From an uncultured Blastocatellia bacterium (GTDB lineage: Bacteria; Acidobacteriota; Blastocatellia; Pyrinomonadales; Pyrinomonadaceae), in contig CAMLLD010000048.1 of the NCBI GenBank assembly GCA_946480785.1, positions 1 through 51,441 on the forward strand: 51,441 bases of DNA, in the 5' to 3' direction. Positions 9,570-17,781 of this stretch are shown piece after piece. A model generated the notes under the pieces. It had not been told where the DNA came from. It was given only the letters and a program-made list of their open reading frames with translations, and did no database searches. The first letter of the stretch is position 1, and every line of letters begins with the position of its first letter. Position numbers and translations under genes: made by a program.

Positions 9570-9695
9570 ATGTTGCAATGCGGTGACAAAATGCGAACAC
9601 TTCGCGTTTAACCTCTGCCAACTCGTAAATTGTTTTAAACAACTCTCCTGCGGCCCCCATTCGTGCGGAAACGATTGAACCGTTTGGGTAGATCT

Positions 9696-10190
9696 ATGAG
9701 CAAAACAAGAGTATTTGCTTTCGCTTTAAGCGCTGTTTTTCTTTTGACCCTGGCTTCGTTAGTTAGCGCAGATCCGGTGCATACCGCACCGGGACTGAAC
9801 AAACTCAATCTGGGTGACTTTGAATCGTTGAACATTATCGATCTCAGTCGAGATGATGTTCGCGGTCTGCTCTCCGACCATTTCTCGAACAACAACGGCA
9901 ACCACTTTGGCTTTTTGAACAGCCTTGCGGGCGACGACGACAACGAGAACGAAATCGAGAACAACAACCACGGCAACCATTTTGGATTTGCGAACAACAA
10001 CGGCAGCAAGTTCACGTTCAGCGTGACGTCGTTTCACAATGGCGTGAGGTTCGGATTGGCGAATCCGCGCACTCCGAGCGTCGAGGTCACGCAGAATCCG
10101 GAACCGACCGGCATGCTTTTGTTGGGTACCGGTTTAGCAGGCGCTGCAGCGTTTGCCCGGAGACGAACTCGCAAACGCAAAGAGAACTAG
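9696..10190 (+). CDS. PEP-CTERM sorting-domain protein, Asn-rich
   Basis: A small exported protein (164 residues from ATG 9696; an in-frame GTG lies at 9663). The signal peptide ends at VSA-DP. The mature part is low-complexity, with two N-H-F-G-F repeats around an acidic D/E/N stretch. The C-terminus is a textbook PEP-CTERM tail: NPEPTGMLLLGTG, a hydrophobic helix, then a basic ARRRTRKRK end, recognised by exosortase/archaeosortase-type transpeptidases for surface anchoring or release. No exosortase gene lies in this window. A 13-bp palindrome (TTGTTTTAAACAA, 9630-9642) sits about 55 bases upstream and could be an operator. Its role is unknown; matrix or floc association is typical of the class. 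Confidence 0.8.
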   Translation: MSKTRVFAFALSAVFLLTLASLVSADPVHTAPGLNKLNLGDFESLNIIDLSRDDVRGLLSDHFSNNNGNHFGFLNSLAGDDDNENEIENNNHGNHFGFANNNGSKFTFSVTSFHNGVRFGLANPRTPSVEVTQNPEPTGMLLLGTGLAGAAAFARRRTRKRKEN

Positions 10191-10229
10191 GGTTACGGTT
10201 TTAACCTTTAAGACTGGTGCGATTTGACT

Positions 10230-10286
10230 TGGAGTGCGCCGACTCGTCGGCGCTTTGGCAAAGCGGTGACAAGTCACCGCACTCCA
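10230..10286. repeat. 57-bp compound palindromic repeat between convergent genes
   Basis: Outer arms TGGAGTGCG and CGCACTCCA (9 bp) enclose two smaller hairpins, GCGCCGA/TCGGCGC and GGTGA/TCACC. The unit resembles REP-like intergenic palindromes that recur in Acidobacteriota and Verrucomicrobiota genomes (recalled, not searched). Lying between two convergent genes, it may also act as a bidirectional terminator or mRNA-end stabiliser, though it has no T tract. Confidence 0.6.
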
Positions 10287-10292
10287 GGAAAA

Positions 10293-10976
10293 CTATTGCT
10301 TCTGGCACCAGCGCTTGATGTCGAGGACTACGGAGTTGATGTCGCCACTTTTTTGAATCGCCTGGCGAGCATAGGTGGCGAGTTGTGCGGCGTCTACGTT
10401 GCGGTCCACAATGTCGGCCGGTTTTGAAGTCCACACGACTTTGTAGACGTACACCGTCTGATCCTGTTTCACTGCCTCAGCCAGCATGCGATTAAGCCAC
10501 CCGACGGCATAATCGCGTTTGCCTTGTTGTAAGTAAACCAACGCCAGATTGAACTCCGCATCTGAAAGTAAACCGACGGTGTTGGTCTGTTTGGCAAACT
10601 TGTCGATGAAGTCGTAGAACTGTCCTTCCGCTTCCACCAGCGCCGCGCGATCTTCCTTCGAATACTGTTCCTTCACCACGTAGAACTTGCGAAACCAGTA
10701 GTTGCCGCGGTTGTACTGCGCGTAGCCGGCGGTCTGCGTGCCGGGCGAGTTGCGAATGACTTGTTTGTAGTAAGTGTCGGCTTTGTCTGAGATGTCGTTG
10801 TTGCGGTAGTAGAAATCGCCGAGCGAGAGCAGTTTGTCGGGCGTCAGACCGCGTTGTTGCGCCGGCATCGCTTTCGATTGCGCGATTGTTTGCTCGACCT
10901 GGGCCGAGACGATGGTAGTTGCAGCGCAGATCACGCACACGAGCGTGACGATCTTTAACGAGTTCATTGCTTTCAC
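10293..10976 (-). CDS. Secreted TPR-like protein of unknown function
   Basis: A 227-residue protein with a signal peptide (hydrophobic LKIVTLVCVICAATTIVSA). The mature part is helical with TPR-like repeats, for example LLSLGDFYYRNNDISDKADTYYK and a second stretch around AEFNLALVYLQQGKRDYAVGWL. Such repeats usually mediate protein contacts in the periplasm. The GTG at 10976 is chosen because it overlaps the upstream gene's TGA (GTGA), a common coupling arrangement; an ATG three codons in is the alternative. It forms a two-gene operon with the membrane protein upstream, so the two probably act together. No enzyme motif is visible. Confidence 0.72.
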   Translation of the reverse strand: MKAMNSLKIVTLVCVICAATTIVSAQVEQTIAQSKAMPAQQRGLTPDKLLSLGDFYYRNNDISDKADTYYKQVIRNSPGTQTAGYAQYNRGNYWFRKFYVVKEQYSKEDRAALVEAEGQFYDFIDKFAKQTNTVGLLSDAEFNLALVYLQQGKRDYAVGWLNRMLAEAVKQDQTVYVYKVVWTSKPADIVDRNVDAAQLATYARQAIQKSGDINSVVLDIKRWCQKQ

Positions 10977-12220
10977 GCTCCTCCCGACGCAGGTTTTGCA
11001 GCCGCCGGCGAAGTCGTCGTCGTTGACGACGTGTTCGACGCATTACTGCTGCTGCTCGACTTGAAGAACGTGGAAAGCAACTGCGCTCCGCCGACTGCGC
11101 CCGCGAGGCTGATCACGAAGATCACGGCCGGGTTGTCATAAGAACCCATCTGATCGAAGGCGATGATCTTGATGCGGCCCACGACGGCGACGAACGACAC
11201 TACCAGGCCGATCAAACTCGTGATGCCGACGGCGACGAACACGTCACGCCGGCTGATGATGCCTTGTTGTTGCAGCCGTTGCAGGTAGAGCTTGAGGATC
11301 GCGCCGACGATCACGCCGATCAGCATCGCGATCACCAGTACGCGATCGCGCGGCCGGATCTTTATTTTCACAGCCTGGCTGAGATCGGTAACGGTGCGGC
11401 CGTAGCCGTCGTCGTAAGTGACGTCCAGGATCAAGCGAGTCGAGTCACTGAAACCGCTCAAGAGGTTCGTGAACGACATCGGCGCGGTTTTGAGATCGAG
11501 ATCGATTACGCCGCGTTGGGCGGGGTCGATGCTCATGTTCGAGATCTCGACGGTCTTGCTGTCGATAAGGCCGCGCGGATCTGACCTGATCGTGATGCTC
11601 TTGATGTTCACCGGGTAATCGGGAAAGTTGTTCTCGAGCTGGAGTTGGTACTTGTTGATGGTGCCGGTGTAGAACTCGGTCGTGCTCGTGCTGTCCGTGA
11701 CGACGCTCAACTTGCCTTTGTTTCTCACGCCGACGTAGAGCCAGAAGGTGCGGTTGATGTTCCGGTCACCGGGAGAAGCGAAAGAGATCGTGATCAGGTA
11801 GATGCGCGGCTCGGTGCCTTCGGGAATGTCGGCGAGGTACTTGTACTCGGTGTTGTGCAGTCCCGTTTGGGGATCGAGAGAATCGTCGTTGCTAATCTCC
11901 CGGAACTGGATCTGGGTCTGGTCCGGTGCGTCAAAGCCGGCGAGCTCGAGCTTCGCGGTTTCTTTGCTGCCGAGCGAGACTGCGATCTCGAGGTTGTGAT
12001 TGCCGGCGTAAGCTTTCTCCACGTCGTAAGAGACCGTGCCGAAGAATTCCTGGTTGCCCTTCGTGATTTTTTCGAGCGGGAAGGTCCGAGCGGCGGCGGC
12101 CGCGGCGGCGGCGATCACGATGCAGGCGAGACTGAAGGTTTGGATGAGCGGGCGGCGCATGCGCTGCGTATGGCAACGACGATGCCAACTGGATTGATTG
12201 CGGGAGACGGCACGAGTCAT
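10973..12220 (-). CDS. Membrane-anchored protein with extracytoplasmic beta domains, unknown function
   Basis: A 415-residue protein from ATG 12220, preceded by a GGGGA ribosome site; the ATG at 12160 would give a shorter signal peptide. An Ala-rich signal segment leads into a beta-rich extracytoplasmic region of about 230 residues. Three hydrophobic helices follow near the C-terminus (around VLVIAMLIGVIVGAIL, VAVGITSLIGLVVSFVAVVG and VIFVISLAGAVGGA), ending in a cytoplasmic-type Ser/Thr/Ala-rich tail. The family is not recognised. It is coupled to the secreted TPR-like gene by a GTGA overlap, which suggests a complex at the inner membrane with its periplasmic part bound by the TPR protein. 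Confidence 0.68.
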   Translation of the reverse strand: MTRAVSRNQSSWHRRCHTQRMRRPLIQTFSLACIVIAAAAAAAARTFPLEKITKGNQEFFGTVSYDVEKAYAGNHNLEIAVSLGSKETAKLELAGFDAPDQTQIQFREISNDDSLDPQTGLHNTEYKYLADIPEGTEPRIYLITISFASPGDRNINRTFWLYVGVRNKGKLSVVTDSTSTTEFYTGTINKYQLQLENNFPDYPVNIKSITIRSDPRGLIDSKTVEISNMSIDPAQRGVIDLDLKTAPMSFTNLLSGFSDSTRLILDVTYDDGYGRTVTDLSQAVKIKIRPRDRVLVIAMLIGVIVGAILKLYLQRLQQQGIISRRDVFVAVGITSLIGLVVSFVAVVGRIKIIAFDQMGSYDNPAVIFVISLAGAVGGAQLLSTFFKSSSSSNASNTSSTTTTSPAAAKPASGGA

Positions 12221-12355
12221 GGCGATTTTCCCCGGCTCTGTTGAAAGGTGGATTGGAGTGTTCAATTTAGGTGTGCACAACGAAAGACAGTGGGTGTGCA
12301 CATTTGTTATCTTGTTCGCTCTCGAACCAGACTCATTGTGGGAGGATATGGGGAA

Positions 12356-13522
12356 ATGCGTCAAGGTCTATCTCGGGAATGGTTCCCGAGCCTGCTGGTT
12401 CTTTTCGTCGTGTTGCTCGTTGGTTCGGCGCCGCTGCAGGCGCAGAAAAAACACAAAAAGGGTGACCAGGCTTGCTTCACGCAGGCTGAACGAGACCGCG
12501 CCGAGAAGACCGCGAAAGTTTATCGAGAGCCGGATCCGAGTTACGACCCCGCGCTCGGTTACAACCCCGCGAATGGGCCGCGGCCCGGTGCGCCTCCTGT
12601 CGATGAGAATGGTCGCGCGAAACCAATCAACTGCGTCGCTAACAAAGACGAATCACCAGGCGCCGGCACCACGCCGAAGTTTCATTGTTCGGTCCCGAGC
12701 GTGACGGACGATAACGGCAAACTGGTTCGTTACAAGATAAAGCCGCACTTTAAAGGTCAATCACCTGACAAGCGCAACGGCGAAGTCTACGGCGAATTTC
12801 TGTCGTCGCGGTTCTCGAAAGCGATGGGGTTCTTTGCGGACGACGAATGGGTCGCGGACGTTACCTGTCAGGATTGCGAGCAGAGTTTGACGAAAAAGTT
12901 TCAGGGCGCTCCGTGGTCGCCGTTTCAGCCTGCGGCCGGCGTTGAGCTGCCGCTCGGTACCGGCATCGACGTCAACTGCGATCACAAATCGTATGGCGCG
13001 TTGGATAAGTCGCTGAAGACGCTCGCTGAAAACGGCGCGCCGCGCGCTGAGATCGACGCTTTCAAACTGTGGCTCGCGTTCATCGATCACGGCGACACGA
13101 AGGCTGACAACCAGAGCTTCTCGTGTTTGAAGTCAGAGAAGAACGGCGACACACGCATTTGCGAACCCGGACAGGCGGTTTATTACGTCAGCGACATGGG
13201 TTCGACTTTCGGTTACTCGGCCTCGAGCGAAAGCAAAGCTCGGCTCGACAACTGGCGCAAGAAAGATCCGATCAAGGTGAGTGGCGGCGGCGAGTGTACG
13301 GCGAACGCAAAGAGCGTCGGCGACACGAAGATCTCCGAAGCAGGCCGCCAGCTTTTGGCCGGCAACCTGCAGCGTCTGCTCGACGCCGAGCAACAGAACC
13401 ACACGATCACGCGCGTGTTTGAGGCTTCACGCAATGCGGAGCGCGATCGGCCCGCAGCGGAGTGGACCGCCGAGTTCGTGCGCAAGGCGCGCATGATCAT
13501 CGACGCTCGCTGCTCAAACTAG
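12356..13522 (+). CDS. Secreted protein with kinase-fold-like motifs
   Basis: A 388-residue exported protein; the ATG at 12356 follows GGAGGA at good spacing and a signal peptide ends near PLQAQ. The family is not recognised by name, but the residue order matches a protein-kinase-like fold. A Lys-rich strand RYKIK (K127/K129) is followed by a helix Glu (E143 or E147 in GEVYGEF), a catalytic-loop-like HGDTKADNQ (D247, K249, N252) and a DFG-like SDMGSTFG (D280). Secreted kinases of the Fam20/CotH/HipA-like kind share this logic. It lies 26 bp upstream of polyphosphate kinase, so a link to phosphate metabolism is possible. Several cysteines (TCQDC, FSCL) fit an oxidised compartment. The kinase reading is inference. 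Confidence 0.65.
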   Translation: MRQGLSREWFPSLLVLFVVLLVGSAPLQAQKKHKKGDQACFTQAERDRAEKTAKVYREPDPSYDPALGYNPANGPRPGAPPVDENGRAKPINCVANKDESPGAGTTPKFHCSVPSVTDDNGKLVRYKIKPHFKGQSPDKRNGEVYGEFLSSRFSKAMGFFADDEWVADVTCQDCEQSLTKKFQGAPWSPFQPAAGVELPLGTGIDVNCDHKSYGALDKSLKTLAENGAPRAEIDAFKLWLAFIDHGDTKADNQSFSCLKSEKNGDTRICEPGQAVYYVSDMGSTFGYSASSESKARLDNWRKKDPIKVSGGGECTANAKSVGDTKISEAGRQLLAGNLQRLLDAEQQNHTITRVFEASRNAERDRPAAEWTAEFVRKARMIIDARCSN

Positions 13523-13548
13523 AACCAGCATTTCGTTACTGAAGATCC

Positions 13549-15672
13549 ATGGGAATTGAATCAACTAAGTCAAAGCCGAACCGGTTCCTCGCCTGGTCAG
13601 TTCTCAACCGCGATCTGTGCCAGTTGGAATTCTTCCGCCGCGTGCTGGAAGAAGCGACTGACAAATCGACGCCGGCCTTGGAGAAGCTGAAGTTCCTCTC
13701 GGTCTTCGCTTCCAACCTCGACGAGTTTTTCATGGTGCGCGTCTCCGGTATCAAGGAGATGCTGCCCATCGAAGACATTGGCCCAATGCCGGGCGAGCTC
13801 ACGCCGACCGAACAACTCGCGGTTATTCGCAAGCGCGTGCTGCCGCTGGTTGAAGAGCAGACGCGCTGCCTGGGCGAAGAAGTGTTGCCGGAGCTCGCGG
13901 CGAACGGCGTCGTCATCGCACCGTACCAGTCATTGTCGGATTCCGAGCGGCAGTATCTGTCGCAGTACTTCATTAAAAACATCTTTCTGGTGCTGACACC
14001 GCAGGCTGTCGATCCCGCGCGCCCGTTTCCTTACATCTCGAACCTCAGCCTGAACATCGGTCTGACAGTTGAGAGTAATCCGGAAGACACACTTGCGGGA
14101 TCGCCGCTCGGGAGGGAAGTGCGGTTTGTGCGCATCAAGGTACCGCCGGTCGTGCCGCGGTTAATTCCGGTGAGTCCGGGGACGTTGAAGTTTGCGCTCG
14201 TCGAAGAAGTGATCGAAGCAAACATTCATTCGCTCTTTCCGAGCATGAACCTGAGCAAGGGACATTTGTTTCGCGTGACGCGCGATGCGGACGTCGAGAT
14301 TCGCGACGACAAGGCCGCGGATCTGCTGGCGTTGATCAAAGAGTCGTTGCGGGAGCGCCGGTTTGGTTTGCCGGTCCGGCTGGAAGTCGCGTCGTCGATG
14401 CCGAGCGACATGGTTCAGTATCTGACGCGCTCTTTGAAGATCGAGCCTGATGACGTTTACAAGATCGACGGTTTGCTGGACGTGCCGAAATTGATGGAGC
14501 TTTACGGCCTCGACAAGCCGGAGCTCAAAGACAAGCCGCTGAAGGCCGTCACGCTGCCGGCGTTGCGTAAGACCGACAACATCTTCGACGCGATCAAACA
14601 CCAGGACGTGCTGCTGCATCATCCGTATTGCTCGTTCATGTCGATCGTCGACTTCATTCAGTCAGCGGCGCACGACCCCGATGTTGTTGCGATCAAGATG
14701 TGTCTGTATCGCACGGGGCCGAAGTCTCCGATTCCGCAGGCGTTGATCGAAGCTAGCGAACGCGGCAAGCAGGTGACGGCCGTGGTGGAGATCAAAGCGC
14801 GCTTTGACGAGGAGAACAACATCGAATGGGCCAAGCGTCTTGCTGAATCCGGCGTGCACGTGGTCTATGGTGTGGTGGGTTTAAAGACGCACGGCAAAGT
14901 GACCCTCGTCGTGCGGCGCGAAGAGCACGGATTGCAAACTTACACGCACATCGCCACGGGCAACTACAATCCGACCACGGCGAGGCTCTATACCGACTTC
15001 GGACTCTTAACCAGCGATTCCGTCATCGGCGACGACGCGACGGATCTGTTCAACTTCCTGACCGGCTTCTCGATTCAAAAAGAGTTCAGCCGGTTGCTGG
15101 TCGCGCCACTGAATCTGCGCAAACGCATGACGGCCCTGATCAAACGCGAGACAGCGCACGCGCGCGAAGGCCGAACGGGGCACATCATGGCGAAGATCAA
15201 TCGTCTTACCGACCTGAACATCATCGAGGCGCTTTACGAGGCGTCGCAGGCGGGAGTGAAGATCGATCTGATCGTGCGCGGCTCGTGCATGATTCGGCCC
15301 AACGAGCCGGGACTCTCGCAAACCATTCACGTGCGCAGCGTCGTCGGGCGCTTTCTCGAACACAGCCGCATGTTTTACTTCGCCAACGGCGGTGAAGAAG
15401 AGGTCTACATCGGTTCCGCCGATTGGATGGCGCGCAATCTCGATCGACGCGTGGAAGTGGTCGTGCCCGTGCTCGACGAAAATTTGAAAAGCTATCTGAA
15501 GGACACCGTGCTCGCCGCTTATCTGCGCGACAACGTGAAGGCGCGAGTGATGAAGTCTGACGGCGCTTACGAAATGCCACCCACGGAAGCGAGCGAGGAA
15601 CCCTTCAACAGCCAGATGTTCTTCGAAGGCCCAAACAGCTCGCCCGGCGGCGGCAACCAGGCATTGTCGTGA
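13549..15672 (+). CDS. ppk1: Polyphosphate kinase 1
   Basis: A 707-residue PPK1, which polymerises the gamma-phosphate of ATP into inorganic polyphosphate and can run in reverse. All four domains are visible: the N-terminal helical domain (FLSVFASNLDEFFMVRVSG), the head domain, and two PLD-like catalytic domains. Catalytic histidines are H448 in GLKTHGK and H605 in EHSRMFYF. They are 157 residues apart, the same spacing as His435 and His592 of the E. coli enzyme. The ATP-site and C-terminal motifs TGNYNPTTARLYTDFGL and IGSADWMARNLDRR are intact. Length is normal. It sits between a secreted kinase-like gene and a DUF4956 membrane protein, a grouping discussed in the findings. Confidence 0.97.
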   Translation: MGIESTKSKPNRFLAWSVLNRDLCQLEFFRRVLEEATDKSTPALEKLKFLSVFASNLDEFFMVRVSGIKEMLPIEDIGPMPGELTPTEQLAVIRKRVLPLVEEQTRCLGEEVLPELAANGVVIAPYQSLSDSERQYLSQYFIKNIFLVLTPQAVDPARPFPYISNLSLNIGLTVESNPEDTLAGSPLGREVRFVRIKVPPVVPRLIPVSPGTLKFALVEEVIEANIHSLFPSMNLSKGHLFRVTRDADVEIRDDKAADLLALIKESLRERRFGLPVRLEVASSMPSDMVQYLTRSLKIEPDDVYKIDGLLDVPKLMELYGLDKPELKDKPLKAVTLPALRKTDNIFDAIKHQDVLLHHPYCSFMSIVDFIQSAAHDPDVVAIKMCLYRTGPKSPIPQALIEASERGKQVTAVVEIKARFDEENNIEWAKRLAESGVHVVYGVVGLKTHGKVTLVVRREEHGLQTYTHIATGNYNPTTARLYTDFGLLTSDSVIGDDATDLFNFLTGFSIQKEFSRLLVAPLNLRKRMTALIKRETAHAREGRTGHIMAKINRLTDLNIIEALYEASQAGVKIDLIVRGSCMIRPNEPGLSQTIHVRSVVGRFLEHSRMFYFANGGEEEVYIGSADWMARNLDRRVEVVVPVLDENLKSYLKDTVLAAYLRDNVKARVMKSDGAYEMPPTEASEEPFNSQMFFEGPNSSPGGGNQALS

Positions 15673-15717
15673 CCGTTTCAACTCCGAGGTTCACCCATGG
15701 TCCGGGCGAGCGGTTTC

Positions 15718-15799
15718 ACTCCGAAGGAGTTCGCAAATTCCAGCCCAGGGTTTCTACCCTGGGTGCCCAAAAAGCGCACGCGCGAACGCTGAAAGCGTT
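15718..15799. repeat. Three-palindrome intergenic cassette, copy 1
   Basis: Three short inverted repeats in a row: ACTCC-GAA-GGAGT (15718-15730), CCCAGGGT-TTCT-ACCCTGGG (15744-15763) and AACGCT-GAA-AGCGTT (15785-15799). The same three modules recur in other orders at 17545-17719, so this is a mobile or amplified intergenic element and not a single-gene terminator. It separates ppk1 from the DUF4956 gene. Confidence 0.8.
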
Positions 15800-15839
15800 G
15801 GCTACGGTCCTCTAACTTAGCGCAGAAAGGATCACGAAT

Positions 15840-16751
15840 ATGAACCGTCTGACCGTCGCGGTGTTGGCGACGTTTGTCGTCATCCTCGTGGGGAGCGGGA
15901 TTTTGGCTTACGTGCTGAGCGATCAGCCGGGCACGCCGGCCACGACCACGGCCGCGCCCTCGGCATCGCCCGGTGCGCAAGTCGCCGCGCCTGCCGCTTC
16001 GGACAAAGAAGCGCGCCAACGAGTGCCGCTACTCGGCGAACTCTTTGGACCAGACGCTTCGGGTCTTTCACCCGCGTCGTTTGCGAGTTGGGAAGCGACA
16101 TCGGCGCGCATCGCGTTGCGGTTTGCACTCGCCGCGTTTCTCGCTTCGCTGCTCGCCTTCCGTCCGCGACGCGGCGTGCCCGTCAATCGACGCAATCCTT
16201 ACGTGGCCCAGACGCAGATTCTGATGGCCGTCGTTGCGGGCGGCATGATGATGGTCGTGGGTGACAGTGCGGCGCGTGCTTTCGGTATCTTCGCGGCGGC
16301 GTCACTCGTGCGTTTCCGCACGAACATTCGCGATCCGAAAGAGATCACGGTGTTGCTGGTTTGTCTCGGCGTAGGTTTGGCCGCAGGTGTCGGGCGTTGG
16401 GACATGGCGATCATCCTGACGTTGTTTGTGCTGCTGTCGCTGGCCGTGCTCGAGTACTTCGAGAAGTATCAGGTGTTTCGTTCGATGGTGATCACGGTGC
16501 AGACACGCGACGTCGACAAAGCAGATGAGATTTTGAAGCGACTGTTCCGGCGGCATAAGTCTGACTACGAACTGCGCGAGCTCAATCGGCAGGATCAGGA
16601 CGAGCCGATGGGTCGGATCGTCTATCTCATAAATCTCGATCCGAGCGTCAGCACGAGCAAGCTGAGCGAGGAGATACTCTCCGCGGATCGCGACAACATC
16701 GACAGCGTCGAGTGGGAACAGAAGGAAGCCCAAACGTATCTTTACAAGTAG
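15840..16751 (+). CDS. DUF4956 family membrane protein
   Basis: A 303-residue protein: an N-terminal membrane segment, an Ala/Pro/Thr-rich extracytoplasmic stretch (about 30-65), then about four transmembrane helices. The DUF4956/MgtC-like signature follows (FGIFAAASLVRFRTNIRDPKEITVL is its core region), with a cytoplasmic ferredoxin-like tail (SMVITVQTRDVDKADEILKRL) to the end. In many bacteria DUF4956 genes neighbour VTC-type polyphosphate polymerases and CotH kinase-like proteins. Here the neighbours are ppk1 and a secreted kinase-like protein, an analogous set. The molecular role of DUF4956 is not established; transport or regulation linked to polyphosphate is an inference. Confidence 0.85.
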   Translation: MNRLTVAVLATFVVILVGSGILAYVLSDQPGTPATTTAAPSASPGAQVAAPAASDKEARQRVPLLGELFGPDASGLSPASFASWEATSARIALRFALAAFLASLLAFRPRRGVPVNRRNPYVAQTQILMAVVAGGMMMVVGDSAARAFGIFAAASLVRFRTNIRDPKEITVLLVCLGVGLAAGVGRWDMAIILTLFVLLSLAVLEYFEKYQVFRSMVITVQTRDVDKADEILKRLFRRHKSDYELRELNRQDQDEPMGRIVYLINLDPSVSTSKLSEEILSADRDNIDSVEWEQKEAQTYLYK

Positions 16752-16827
16752 CCAGCGCTGCGTGTTGATTGAATCTCGGCGATGCAATAGACTGCGAGCA
16801 CGCGCTGAATAAGTATCGGAGGATTGG

Positions 16828-17475
16828 ATGGCGAGCCGCACAATTGTAGTCGGAGATATTCACGGCTGTTACGACGAGCTGATGGATCTGGTCGAGAAAG
16901 TCGGACTCGGTGACGACGACCGGGTTGTGTCCGTGGGCGATCTGATCACTAAAGGACCGAAGAGCCGCGAAGTGCTCGAGTTGTTCATGACCGATGCGCG
17001 CTTCACCACGGTGATCGGTAATCACGATCTGGCGTTGCGGCGGAAGTGGAACGGCGAGGAGATCGAGCTGAAGGCGGCGCAGAAAGAGACGCACAAGGAG
17101 TTGAAAGGGGAGAAGGACGCCTACGCGAGCTTCTTCAATCGACTACCGTTCACGATCGACCTCGGCACGCATCTCGTGGTGCACGCGGGCCTGCGTCCGA
17201 ACGTCGAGCTCTACTCGCAAACTACGGGGGATCTGACGCGGCTGCGAACACTCGGCGGCGATCGTGAGAGTGATGAAGGCACGCCGTGGTATCACGTCTA
17301 TTACGGTGAGAAGACCGTCCTCTTCGGTCACTGGCCCGCGCCCGAGCCGCGCCGCGGAAAGAAAGCGATCGGCCTCGATACCGGTTGCGTTTATGGTCAC
17401 ACGTTGACGGCGTACATCATCGAGACGGATGAGTTTGTGACGGTCGAAGCGAAGCGTGCGTACGACGAGTCGTGA
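16828..17475 (+). CDS. Calcineurin-like metallophosphatase (ApaH/PrpE type)
   Basis: A 215-residue soluble phosphatase of the PPP/ApaH branch. The metal-site motifs are complete: GDIHGC at residue 9, VSVGDLITKGP, IGNHD, LVVHAG and LFGHW. ApaH-like enzymes hydrolyse diadenosine tetraphosphate, and PrpE and Ppn2-like relatives act on phosphoproteins or polyphosphate. Start ATG 16828 follows a GGAGGA-type site (tcggaggattgg). Located 76 bp after the DUF4956 gene on the same strand, it could be the hydrolytic counterpart to ppk1, but substrate cannot be read from the sequence. Confidence 0.88.
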   Translation: MASRTIVVGDIHGCYDELMDLVEKVGLGDDDRVVSVGDLITKGPKSREVLELFMTDARFTTVIGNHDLALRRKWNGEEIELKAAQKETHKELKGEKDAYASFFNRLPFTIDLGTHLVVHAGLRPNVELYSQTTGDLTRLRTLGGDRESDEGTPWYHVYYGEKTVLFGHWPAPEPRRGKKAIGLDTGCVYGHTLTAYIIETDEFVTVEAKRAYDES

Positions 17476-17544
17476 TCGCATTCTCAAGGCTTACACCAAC
17501 TCATAGGCTTGCACCAACTCAATAAGGCCTTGCACAAGAGCTGG

Positions 17545-17719
17545 AACGCCGAAGGCGTTAACTAATGCCAGCCCAGGGTTCATACCCTGGGGACCATGTT
17601 TATTCTTGGCGTTACCAACTCCACAGGAGTTAGCCAACGCTTTCAGCGTTCGCGCGCGCTTTTCTCTTGTTACCCAGGGTATAAACCCTGGGCTAGAATT
17701 CGCGAACTCCTTCGGAGTT
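17545..17719. repeat. Palindromic cassettes, copies 2 and 3, with adjoining short direct repeats
   Basis: Six inverted repeats follow one another: AACGCC-GAA-GGCGTT (17545), CCCAGGGT-TCAT-ACCCTGGG (17572), AACTCC-ACA-GGAGTT (17617), AACGCT-TTC-AGCGTT (17636), CCCAGGGT-ATAA-ACCCTGGG (17673) and AACTCC-TTC-GGAGTT (17705). Modules match those at 15718-15799 but are arranged as two units. Just upstream (17486-17521) an 18-base sequence, AGGCTTRCACCAACTCA in core, is repeated twice with a decayed third copy. No coding sequence is apparent in the 300 bp between the phosphatase genes. Confidence 0.82.
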
Positions 17720-17727
17720 CAGCCGTA

Positions 17728-17758
17728 CAAAAAAAGGGCCGCTCGCTTGAGCGGCCCT
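17728..17758 (-). terminator. Rho-independent terminator of the secreted phosphatase gene
   Basis: A 10-bp perfect stem, AGGGCCGCTC/GAGCGGCCCT, with a GCTT loop lies at 17735-17758. It is followed on the minus strand by an eight-base T tract (17728-17735), 24 bp beyond the stop of the minus-strand phosphatase gene. Confidence 0.88.
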
Positions 17759-17781
17759 CGTAGTTTGGATAGGGGTTTATT

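Noticed and set aside
17486..17719. A CRISPR array in the repeat-rich gap
   Set aside because: The repeats are short palindromes with irregular spacing and shuffled order; no unique spacers of constant length and no cas genes.
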